NCBI GenBank assembly: GCA_903850425.1
Contig: CAINLR010000037.1
Location: forward strand, 1 to 64,000
Length of the DNA: 64,000 bases
Direction: 5' to 3'
Origin: an uncultured Verrucomicrobia subdivision 3 bacterium
GTDB lineage: Bacteria; Verrucomicrobiota; Verrucomicrobiia; Limisphaerales; UBA11358
Below the pieces are notes generated by a model. It worked only from the letters and a program-made list of their open reading frames with translations. It was not told the DNA's origin and searched no databases. The position numbers and the translations under genes were made by a program. Below are positions 56,270 to 64,000 of the stretch, piece by piece; position 1 is the stretch's first letter, and every line of letters begins with the position of its first letter.

Positions 56270-59200
56270 ATGAAACTTCTAAGTAAAATCTCCGCCTGCG
56301 CCCTGTTGGCAGCGGGCCTTGTCACTCCTGCCTTTGGCCAGATCCAGATCGCCGGCAGCCTGCTGGTAGATGTGGATGCCACGGCACAGCCCGTTGGTAG
56401 TTACAGCTATCTGACCAACAACGGCAGCATGGGTGGCGTCTTTGTGCCCACCAACGGACTGCTATTCGGTGTGACTAATTCCATTGTCGCCATTGGCGGC
56501 AACGGCACTCATGGGGTGTTGCTGGATGGTTATACGAATTCGCTTCGGCATGTTAGCAGCGCGGTCGGCGGCACGAACTACTGGCTTACGACTGCGGCCC
56601 CCGGCTTGGCGGGATCAAATCCTGATTTTTCAGTCGAGGCGTGGATGTATAAAGCCACGATCAATGACGAAACTGGGCCGGTAGCTTGGGGGAATCGCAA
56701 TGTTTCCGGTGCGAATGTGAGCTGCAATTGGGGACGCAACACGGGTTGGGGCGGTTTTAGCTGGCAAGGTGGCGGTTATGATCACGGCTGGGCTTCAGTG
56801 CCCATGCCGGGTGCGTGGCATCATTTGGTCTGGACCTACGACGCCATTCCCTTCAGCACCAATGCGGGCACGGTGAGATTGTATCGTGACGGAGTGCTCG
56901 ACAAGGCGGAAGCTCAAATCAACGCTCCCAATATCAGTCCCACCAACAGCATCTGGCTCGGTGCGCAACACATCAACCTGGGCACTTTCGGTTGTGCGGC
57001 GGGCATTCTCGGCAAAGTGCGCGTGCATGACGGCGTGTTGAGCGATGCCCAAGTGCTCAATAACTACAATTACGAAGCCGCCGCCTTCACTACCGGCACG
57101 CCGACTGGGTTGCTGACCACCGCGCCCATCCATCGCTACTCGTTTAATCTGCCGCCCACGAACAACGCTATTGGCATGACAGTGCCGGACACAGGTTCGT
57201 CCAATGGCGCACCGGCCATCATCCGAGGCAACAGTCTCGCGCCTGCCGCGGCCTGGCCCTATTTCGATGGCGGCCAGTTGGTTTTGCCCAGCTATGGCGG
57301 CAACGTGGCGACCACGAATGGCTACATAGACATGCCCAATGGCATGCTCTCTTCCCTGAGCACCAATGTCGGCGGACCGGGAACGGTTTCGCTGGAAGTG
57401 TGGGTGGAAGTGACCGTCGGCACAACTTGGTCGGAAATTCTCTACATGGGCAATGCTGCCAATGGTGAAATCACGGGCACCGGCACCACCAGCACCGGCG
57501 GCGCAAACGGCATCGTCATCCCTTCGAACATTAGTGGCAATTACGAACAAGCCGGCTTCCGCAGCGCCAGCATCGGCAACTATACCGTGGGGTCCCGCAT
57601 GATCGGTTCCCGCAAGCATATCGTCGTCACCTGGGACGATACGATCAATCTGGCCAAGGTTTATCACGAAGGCGTTCTGGTGGGTCAGTTCGTGATGAAC
57701 GGCAAAATGGGTTCGATCGTTGATGTCAACAACTGGTTGGGACGCTCGGGTTGGAACGACCTCGGCTTGGTGGCCAATTTTCGTGAGTTCCGCATGTATA
57801 ACCGCATCCTCAGTCCGGCGGAAATCCGCCGCAACTATCTCGTCGGCCCGTTCATCGCCACCGACGCCAGCACGATCACTTGGAATGGCAATGTGGATGG
57901 CAACTGGGATCTTGGCACCACTTACAACTGGCTGGCCGGAGGTATCTCGACCAATTTCGCGAATGGAAATACGGTGCAATTGGATGACTCGGCGACCGGC
58001 ACAACGACCTTGAACCTCTCCACCACGGTGGCTCCCGGCAATGTAGCGGCGGTGAATTTTACGAAGAACTATACGATCGGCGGCACCGGCAATCTCAGCG
58101 GCCCCGGCGGATTGACCAAGAACGGAAACGCCACGCTCACCTTCACTGGCCCGCAGACTAACGACTACACCGGACCCACCACCTTGCTCGGTGGCACGGT
58201 GGTGGTGAACAATCTGGCGAATGGCGGGCTGCCGAGCGCGATTGGCGCATCGAGTTCGGGGGCTACGAATTTGGTCTTCAGCGGCGGCACGTTGAGCTAT
58301 CAAGGCCCCAGCACCACGATTGACCGCAGTTTCCAAGTTTCGGCGACCAACAGCACCCTGGATATCCTGAATAGCTTGGCGATCAGCAACCGCGTGTTTT
58401 CTGCTGCGGGCAGCGCATTCAACAAGACCGGGCCGGGCACCCTGACGTATGTGAGCCCCGGCTCCAATGTGCTTTCCGGCGGTCCGTTGCCGGGTTACAA
58501 CCTCAAACGTGGCACGGTGGTTTTTGATGGCACCGCTGGCGCGCAGACGAATTATAATGTCGGCGAGTTCTGGGTCGGCAATCCGAACTATGGTGCCAAC
58601 CTCCTGATCGCCAATGCGACCTTGTTCAGCAGTAGCTGGCTCAGCGTTGGTCGCGGCAACGGTTCTATCGGCAATCTCTCCACCCTCACGCTGACCAATG
58701 GTGTCATTAATATCACTGTCAACGGACTGTCCATGGGTTATGACGCTTTGTTGCCTGGTAACCTAGCCACGCAGGTCGCCACCTTGAACGGGGCTTCCGC
58801 CATTACTTGCGCGGGGAATGCGAACATCGGCGAAAGCGCCGGCTCCTTTGGCACGCTTTATCTCAACAATAATTCCTGGCTAAAGTGTGTTACTCCCAGG
58901 GTTGGTTTGAATGCGGGCTCGACTGGCGCAGTCTATCTCGCCAACTCGGCCGCTATCACTAACACCGCCTTCACCTCCGTCGGTGCCAGCGGCACGGGTC
59001 TCATGGTGGTCAAAGACAATGCGGTCTGGAATTCGACTGGCGATTTCAACGTCTCTGACGTTGCCAACTCCGTCGGTGAATTAGTCATCTCTAACAACGC
59101 CACCGTGCTGTGCAACGGTGCAATCTGGGTCGGCAAATCGGCGGGCACGGTCGGCACGGTGAAACAAACCGGCGGTAGCTTCCTGAAGACGGGCGGCAAT

Positions 59201-62200
59201 GAATTGTCCATCGGCGGCCTCAACACGGCGTCGGCAACTTCAGTCGGCACTTGGAGCATCTCGGGCGGATTGTTATCCATCAACGGCACGTTGTTCCCCG
59301 GATCCTATGGTCAGGGCACATTCAATCAATCCGGCGGCACCGTGCTGGCGAACGGCTGGACCTCTATCGGCCGGTATGCCGGATCCGTCGGGACCTTCAA
59401 TTTAACGGGTGGCTTGTTCCTCGCCACGAACACGACCACCGACGTTATTGTCGGCGAGGCTGGCAACGGCACCTTGACCATAAGCGGAACGGGCGTGTTG
59501 GCTTGTTCCAACCGGGTGAACATTGGCAATGTCGGCGGCGGCATCGGCACGCTGAACCTCAATGGCGGCACGCTGGTGACCCGGCGCGTCTTCATGGGCA
59601 ACGCTGGGGCGAGCAGCTACTTCAACTTCAACGGCGGTCTGCTACAGGCTTCGCCGGCGGCTGCCTACAGCGATTTTATGTCCGGTCTCAGTCAGGCCAT
59701 GGTGCTGGTGGGCGGCGCGCAGATTGACACCGGCACCAATATCCTCACGATCGCCCAGGATATCTACACCGATTCCACCGGTGGCGGTTTGACGAAGTAT
59801 GGCACCGGCAGCCTCGCGTTGACGGGCTACCTGTATTACAACGGCCCGACGTTGGTCAGCAGCGGTCTGCTCGGCCTCACGACGCATAATTCCGGCGGCG
59901 GAAGTATCACGGTGGCCGACGGAGCCACGTTGTCCCTGCAAGTGATGGATGGTCTGGGCGGGAACACGGTTGTCTCCAGCCTGACCGCCGGTAACACCAC
60001 GGGTGCGGCCTTGAACTTCAACCTTGGCTCGTTTGGCAATCCGCCCAATGCTCCGCTGGACGTCACCGGAGGCGCGGCGACTTTCAACGGTGTCACCACG
60101 ATCAGTGTTGATCCCAGCAGCAGTCTCAGTGTGGGCGAGTTTCCGCTCATTGCCTACGGCACCAAGGCGGGCGCTGGCACTCTGGCGCTGGGCACGCTGC
60201 CGCCCGGTGTGTTTGGTTATCTCACCAATGACACGAGTGGCGCGATCAAGTTCATCGGTTTGGTGGTTACGTCGGTGTTCCAGCCACGCTGGGAAGGTCT
60301 GGCTGGCGGCACTTGGGATATTCAAGTGACCACCAACTGGATTGACGTGATCAGCGGGTTGCCGCAGTTTTTCTATCAGGGCACCAAGGCGATCTTTGAA
60401 GACTCGGCCCTCGGCACAACCAATGTGAACTTGGTGACCACCGTCAATCCCGGCGGCGTGCTCGTCAGCAATTCCGTTTTGAACTACAACCTCGGCGGTG
60501 TGGGCCGCATCACCGGCGGCGGCGGTCTCTCGAAGGTGGGCACCGGCTCGCTGGTCTTGAGCACCACCAACAACACTTACACGGGACCGACCATGCTGGA
60601 TGAAGGCGGCACGCTCATCACTACCTTGCCTTACAACCTCGGCACGAACAGCGCACTGAGCATTGGCACGGGCACATTAAGTCTTGGCACCAACAACCAG
60701 AAATTCACCACGGTGGCATTGACCAACGGCACGATCGACGCGAGCAGCGCCGCGATCTCCGCAGTGGCTTACAACCTCGACAGCGGCACCGTCAACGCGC
60801 AGTTGGCCGGCGGCGCGCTCAGCACGTTTGGGGCGAACGCAGACGTCGTCAGCGTCAATCGCGCCAATACTTATACCGGCCGCACTTATCTCGCCGGCAG
60901 CACGCTCGCGGTGACCAACCTGGCCAACGGCGGTGTGGCGAGCGGCATCGGCAGTTCCTCCGCCGGAGCCACGAACCTGGTGTTCGCTGGCGGTGGCTTG
61001 AGTTACACCGGACCGAACGTGGCGATTGATCGCGGCTATCTGGTGGAATCCGGCGGCCATCTTACGGCCAACGGCAATGTGACGCTGGCGGGTCCGATCG
61101 TGGCCTCGGCCGGCAACTTCCAGAAGAACGGCAATGCCACGGCCGCCTACACCGGCTTGGGCACCAACGTCCTGTCGCGCGGCGGTCTCTATATCGGCGC
61201 GGGCACCTTGCTGCTCAACGGCGGCGCGAGCACGCCCGCCAATTATCTCCAGACCAACATCGTGGTGGGGGATGTTTGGGTTGGCTATGATCAGGCCAAC
61301 GCCGGCACACTCATCGTAACCAACACGAGTTTGAGCATCTCGACCTGGCTCGCACTGGATCGCGGCAATGGCGTGCTCGGCAGCCAGTCGGTGGCCTCCT
61401 TCTACGACTCCGCCGTCAGCGTCGGCAACTTCTCCATGGGTTATGACAACGGGATTGTCGGTAGCTCGGAATTCCCGGTGCTGAACCTGAATGGCGCGAC
61501 CAAGCTGAACGACGCCGGTGCGTTCTATGTCGGCGAAAGCATCGGCAGCGATGCCAAGGTTTACATCAACAACACCGCCATCGCCACCATCACCGGCTCG
61601 GCAATCATCGGCCGGAACGCGGGTGCCACTGGCGCGTTGCAAGTCGCGAACTCGGGTCAGCTCATTGTGAATGGCGGCAGCAGTTGGTTGAGCGCTGGCG
61701 GCAACGGCGGTGGCTCCTTGACCTTGAAGGACACCGCGCTGGTGATGAACTCGCGCGATGAAAACATCGGCGATGTCACCGGCAGCACGGGCGCTCTCAA
61801 TCTGCAGGGCAATGCCACCAACCGCACGGCCAACCTCTACGTCGGCAAATCCGGCACGGCTTACGGCGAAGTCAACCAATCCGGCGGCTACCTGAACCGC
61901 TTCCTTTCGGGCGCGGTTACTTACAACGACTGGCGCATCGGTGGCGCGACCGCAGCCGACACGGCGGCGGTTGGCGTTTATAACCTCTCCGGCGGCGCGA
62001 TTGATTTGGATATGAATTTCCAGATCGGCACCTATGGCACCGGCACTTGGAATCAATCTGGCGGCACCGTTAACAGCAGCGGCGCTTACCCGGTGGTGGC
62101 TCGTTTTGCTGGCTCAACCGGCTTCATGACTGTTTCCGGCGGCTCATTCAATCAGAACGGCTCCGGCCAGCTTCTCATCATCGGTGAAGATGGCACCGGC

Positions 62201-63253
62201 ACGTTGACGGTCAGTGGCAGCGGCCTGGTGAATTCCGTTGGCGGCATTTCCATCGGCCACACCGTTACCGGCATCGGCACGATCAATCTGGACGGGGGCA
62301 CGCTGCGCTCGACCCGGGTTTATCAGGCTGGCGCCGGGGCTTCGAGCACGTTCAACTTCAATGGCGGCGTGCTGCAAGCCAGCGCGAACAACGCCACGTT
62401 CATGACCGGGCTTGGGGCGGCGAATGTCCTCGCAGGCGGCGCGGTGTTGGACAGCAGTTCCAACAGCGTGACCATCGGCCAGCCTTTGCTGGATGGCGGC
62501 ACGGGCGGCGGCTTGACCAAGCTCGGCACCGGCATCGTGGCGCTGGGCGGCGTGAATACTTACACCGGACTCACTACGGTGAGCAATGGCACGTTGCAGA
62601 TCAATGGTTCGATCGCCACCGCTGTGGCTGTGAAGGCCAACGGCACGATTGGCGGCACCGGCACAATCACCGGCAACACCGTGGTTGAAAATGGTGGCAC
62701 GCTCGCGCCGGGGGCATCGGTCGGCACTCTGACCATGAACGGCAACTTGACCCTCGCCGGCAACCTGTTCATTGAACTGAACAAGGCGCTCACGCCTTCA
62801 AACGACTTGGCCGTGGTGACGGGCACCTTGAACAATATCGGCACGGGCATCGTGACGGTAACGAACCTGAATCTGGGCCAGCCGTTGGTCGCCGGTGACA
62901 GCTTCAAGTTGTTCAGCCAGCCGCTCGTCGGTGGTAACGCTCTGACGATTGTCGGTTCGCTGGGGTCAGGTCTCGGCTGGACGAATCATCTGGCGCTGGA
63001 CGGCACCATCGCGGTGATCCCCACCCTGGCGCTGAATCGGACCAACTTGAATTATAGTGTCAGCGGCAGCACGCTCACGCTCTCCTGGCCGGCGGATCAT
63101 ACCGGCTGGATTCTCCAGTCGCAGACCAATGGCCTGACCACCGGTTTGGAAAATAACTGGGTGGATGTCCCGGGTAGCGCGGCCAGCAACACGAATGTTA
63201 TCAATGTGGATGCGGCCAGCCCGGCGGTGTTCTTCCGCTTGCGCACTCCTTGA
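56270..63253 (+). CDS. Giant autotransporter-associated beta-strand-repeat protein (2327 aa)
   Basis: Signal peptide MKLLSKISACALLAAGLVTP, cleaved near AFG. Two LamG/concanavalin-like domains follow (NPDFSVEAWMYKATIND at about 120 and GTVSLEVWVEVTVGTTWSE at about 370). From about residue 540 come PATR-type beta-strand repeats (GGLTKNGNATLTFTGPQTND, YTGPTTLLGGTVVVNN). A roughly 800-residue unit occurs twice (about 540-1290 and 1340-2120). It ends with the SWPADHTGWILQSQ...VFFRLRTP module and has no beta-barrel translocator, so it is not a classical autotransporter. Likely a surface fibre or matrix protein. A terminator follows. Confidence 0.88.
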   Translation: MKLLSKISACALLAAGLVTPAFGQIQIAGSLLVDVDATAQPVGSYSYLTNNGSMGGVFVPTNGLLFGVTNSIVAIGGNGTHGVLLDGYTNSLRHVSSAVGGTNYWLTTAAPGLAGSNPDFSVEAWMYKATINDETGPVAWGNRNVSGANVSCNWGRNTGWGGFSWQGGGYDHGWASVPMPGAWHHLVWTYDAIPFSTNAGTVRLYRDGVLDKAEAQINAPNISPTNSIWLGAQHINLGTFGCAAGILGKVRVHDGVLSDAQVLNNYNYEAAAFTTGTPTGLLTTAPIHRYSFNLPPTNNAIGMTVPDTGSSNGAPAIIRGNSLAPAAAWPYFDGGQLVLPSYGGNVATTNGYIDMPNGMLSSLSTNVGGPGTVSLEVWVEVTVGTTWSEILYMGNAANGEITGTGTTSTGGANGIVIPSNISGNYEQAGFRSASIGNYTVGSRMIGSRKHIVVTWDDTINLAKVYHEGVLVGQFVMNGKMGSIVDVNNWLGRSGWNDLGLVANFREFRMYNRILSPAEIRRNYLVGPFIATDASTITWNGNVDGNWDLGTTYNWLAGGISTNFANGNTVQLDDSATGTTTLNLSTTVAPGNVAAVNFTKNYTIGGTGNLSGPGGLTKNGNATLTFTGPQTNDYTGPTTLLGGTVVVNNLANGGLPSAIGASSSGATNLVFSGGTLSYQGPSTTIDRSFQVSATNSTLDILNSLAISNRVFSAAGSAFNKTGPGTLTYVSPGSNVLSGGPLPGYNLKRGTVVFDGTAGAQTNYNVGEFWVGNPNYGANLLIANATLFSSSWLSVGRGNGSIGNLSTLTLTNGVINITVNGLSMGYDALLPGNLATQVATLNGASAITCAGNANIGESAGSFGTLYLNNNSWLKCVTPRVGLNAGSTGAVYLANSAAITNTAFTSVGASGTGLMVVKDNAVWNSTGDFNVSDVANSVGELVISNNATVLCNGAIWVGKSAGTVGTVKQTGGSFLKTGGNELSIGGLNTASATSVGTWSISGGLLSINGTLFPGSYGQGTFNQSGGTVLANGWTSIGRYAGSVGTFNLTGGLFLATNTTTDVIVGEAGNGTLTISGTGVLACSNRVNIGNVGGGIGTLNLNGGTLVTRRVFMGNAGASSYFNFNGGLLQASPAAAYSDFMSGLSQAMVLVGGAQIDTGTNILTIAQDIYTDSTGGGLTKYGTGSLALTGYLYYNGPTLVSSGLLGLTTHNSGGGSITVADGATLSLQVMDGLGGNTVVSSLTAGNTTGAALNFNLGSFGNPPNAPLDVTGGAATFNGVTTISVDPSSSLSVGEFPLIAYGTKAGAGTLALGTLPPGVFGYLTNDTSGAIKFIGLVVTSVFQPRWEGLAGGTWDIQVTTNWIDVISGLPQFFYQGTKAIFEDSALGTTNVNLVTTVNPGGVLVSNSVLNYNLGGVGRITGGGGLSKVGTGSLVLSTTNNTYTGPTMLDEGGTLITTLPYNLGTNSALSIGTGTLSLGTNNQKFTTVALTNGTIDASSAAISAVAYNLDSGTVNAQLAGGALSTFGANADVVSVNRANTYTGRTYLAGSTLAVTNLANGGVASGIGSSSAGATNLVFAGGGLSYTGPNVAIDRGYLVESGGHLTANGNVTLAGPIVASAGNFQKNGNATAAYTGLGTNVLSRGGLYIGAGTLLLNGGASTPANYLQTNIVVGDVWVGYDQANAGTLIVTNTSLSISTWLALDRGNGVLGSQSVASFYDSAVSVGNFSMGYDNGIVGSSEFPVLNLNGATKLNDAGAFYVGESIGSDAKVYINNTAIATITGSAIIGRNAGATGALQVANSGQLIVNGGSSWLSAGGNGGGSLTLKDTALVMNSRDENIGDVTGSTGALNLQGNATNRTANLYVGKSGTAYGEVNQSGGYLNRFLSGAVTYNDWRIGGATAADTAAVGVYNLSGGAIDLDMNFQIGTYGTGTWNQSGGTVNSSGAYPVVARFAGSTGFMTVSGGSFNQNGSGQLLIIGEDGTGTLTVSGSGLVNSVGGISIGHTVTGIGTINLDGGTLRSTRVYQAGAGASSTFNFNGGVLQASANNATFMTGLGAANVLAGGAVLDSSSNSVTIGQPLLDGGTGGGLTKLGTGIVALGGVNTYTGLTTVSNGTLQINGSIATAVAVKANGTIGGTGTITGNTVVENGGTLAPGASVGTLTMNGNLTLAGNLFIELNKALTPSNDLAVVTGTLNNIGTGIVTVTNLNLGQPLVAGDSFKLFSQPLVGGNALTIVGSLGSGLGWTNHLALDGTIAVIPTLALNRTNLNYSVSGSTLTLSWPADHTGWILQSQTNGLTTGLENNWVDVPGSAASNTNVINVDAASPAVFFRLRTP

Positions 63254-63285
63254 GGTGGTTGCCTGGTCTGACTTGAAGTAATCAA

Positions 63286-63338
63286 GGCGGGCAAATCGCA
63301 TGGGTTCCCAACCTGTGGATTTGCCCGCCGTTTTTTTT
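63286..63338 (+). terminator. Rho-independent terminator
   Basis: GGCGGGCAAATC (63286-63297) pairs perfectly with GATTTGCCCGCC (63318-63329), followed by an eight-T run at 63331-63338. It lies 33 bases after the stop of the giant beta-strand-repeat gene. Confidence 0.9.
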
Positions 63339-63643
63339 GGTGTTTGCAGCCCGCCACCGGATAATGTTCTGGGCGGCCGATACCACGCGCGGGATACTTT
63401 CCAGAAAGATCATTAATTTGCGCTGCACCGCTTTGGATACAGCCAACTCACAAAGAGCCGCGGCCAGCCGTCGCCGCCAAGACGCGGGTTGACACGCCAG
63501 AGGTCCGGATGGTGGTTCAATGCTCTATTCCTGTTCGGTGCCGACCTGATCGGCCGGATCCAACCTGCGCCACTTCCGACGGTCGCCGCGCCGGGCCGCA
63601 TTTTGGGCTTTGTGTCATGGTGGCTTTGTGGTTTAACTCCGGC

Positions 63644-64000
63644 ATGAATTACTGGCTCGTGAAATCAGAACCTGCCGCCTATGCGTGGGCGCAGTTCGTC
63701 AAGGACGGTCAAGCCGCGTGGACCGGCGTGCGGAATTTTCAGGCGCGAAATAATCTGCGCGCCATGAAAAAAGGCGATCTCGTCTGTTTCTATCACAGTG
63801 TAACCGAGAAGCAGGTGGTTGGGGTGGCGAAGGTGCAGAAGGAATCTTATCCCGACGCAACCGCCGACGCAGGCGACTGGTCCTGCGTGGATTTGGTGCC
63901 GGTGAAACCGCTGGTGCGGCCGGTGAATCTGGCGGAGATCAAAGCTGATCCCAAGCTGGCCGACCTGCCGTTGTTGAAGCAATCCCGGCTTTCCGTCACA
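63644..64000 (+). CDS. EVE-domain protein, runs off the window
   Basis: 119 codons are visible from MNYWLVKSEPAAYAWAQFVK. The continuation WTGVRNFQARNNLRAMKKGD and LVCFYHSVTEKQVVGVAKV is the EVE (PUA-like) domain of thymocyte-nuclear-protein-1-like proteins, thought to bind modified nucleotides. The 3' end lies outside the window. Family length is about 150-160 residues, so most of the protein is present. Confidence 0.93.
   Translation, partial: MNYWLVKSEPAAYAWAQFVKDGQAAWTGVRNFQARNNLRAMKKGDLVCFYHSVTEKQVVGVAKVQKESYPDATADAGDWSCVDLVPVKPLVRPVNLAEIKADPKLADLPLLKQSRLSVT

Noticed and set aside
56795-58336. A 513-codon minus-strand frame and several similar ones inside the beta-strand-repeat gene
   Set aside because: Shadows of a real 2327-residue repeat protein; composition is dominated by reversed Gly/Thr/Asn codons.
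56270-63253. Classical type V autotransporter
   Set aside because: No C-terminal beta-barrel translocator; the protein ends in the FFRL-type module.

Overview
The window looks like a chromosomal segment of a Gram-negative bacterium of the Verrucomicrobiota. The basis is the mix of very long exported proteins (RHS/YD-repeat, autotransporter-associated beta-strand repeats, RCC1 plus Ig-like), several of which carry the same 'LQxS...W...FFRL' module, together with an outer-membrane porin and fairly high GC. The assignment is an inference from gene content; no rRNA or marker gene is present.

Left part (1-14.5 kb, minus strand). The most unusual region is 0.6-7.8 kb. A 5'-truncated RHS gene is followed by five extra RHS 'tips'. 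Each tip has its own Sec-type signal peptide, fused directly to the last ~40 residues of the RHS core ([14 protein letters not shown] motif), followed by a C-terminal domain unlike the others. Five small genes alternate with the tips; four of them look membrane-bound or lipid-anchored. Decayed pieces of RHS core lie upstream of some tips, and IS66/IS4 remnants truncate the far end. Upstream (8.4-14.5 kb) is a separate, intact 2039-residue RHS protein, preceded on its 3' side by a cluster of short unexplained repeats.

Mobile-element zone (15-20.5 kb). This holds IS21, ISKra4-type and other remnants, a frameshifted ASCH gene, a broken primase-like gene, an unknown gene, and a tyrosine integrase lying against the 3' end of tRNA-Pro(CGG).

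Metabolic core (20.6-45.7 kb). Genes here are a GlcD-GlcF-type fusion dehydrogenase, a CoA-binding protein, an SDR epimerase/DUF309 pair, a secreted beta-helix/Ig/RCC1 protein, and tRNA-Glu(CTC). They are followed by a translationally coupled plus-strand operon (lipoprotein, membrane protein, B12-binding radical SAM, 1475-residue dehydratase-activase-like protein, and a second radical SAM gene with an in-frame TGA). Then comes a tight minus-strand operon for arylpyruvate oxidation (thioesterase, iorA, iorB, paaK, ACT protein, PaaI-type thioesterase), a porin and a nitronate monooxygenase-like enzyme.

Polysaccharide and surface region (45.9-64 kb). Two secreted GH13 enzymes flank a secreted starch-binding-like protein. 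A NarL-type two-component pair, a two-gene cassette with a Cys-rich protein, a 2327-residue beta-strand-repeat protein with a large internal duplication and a strong terminator follow. An EVE-domain gene runs off the right edge.
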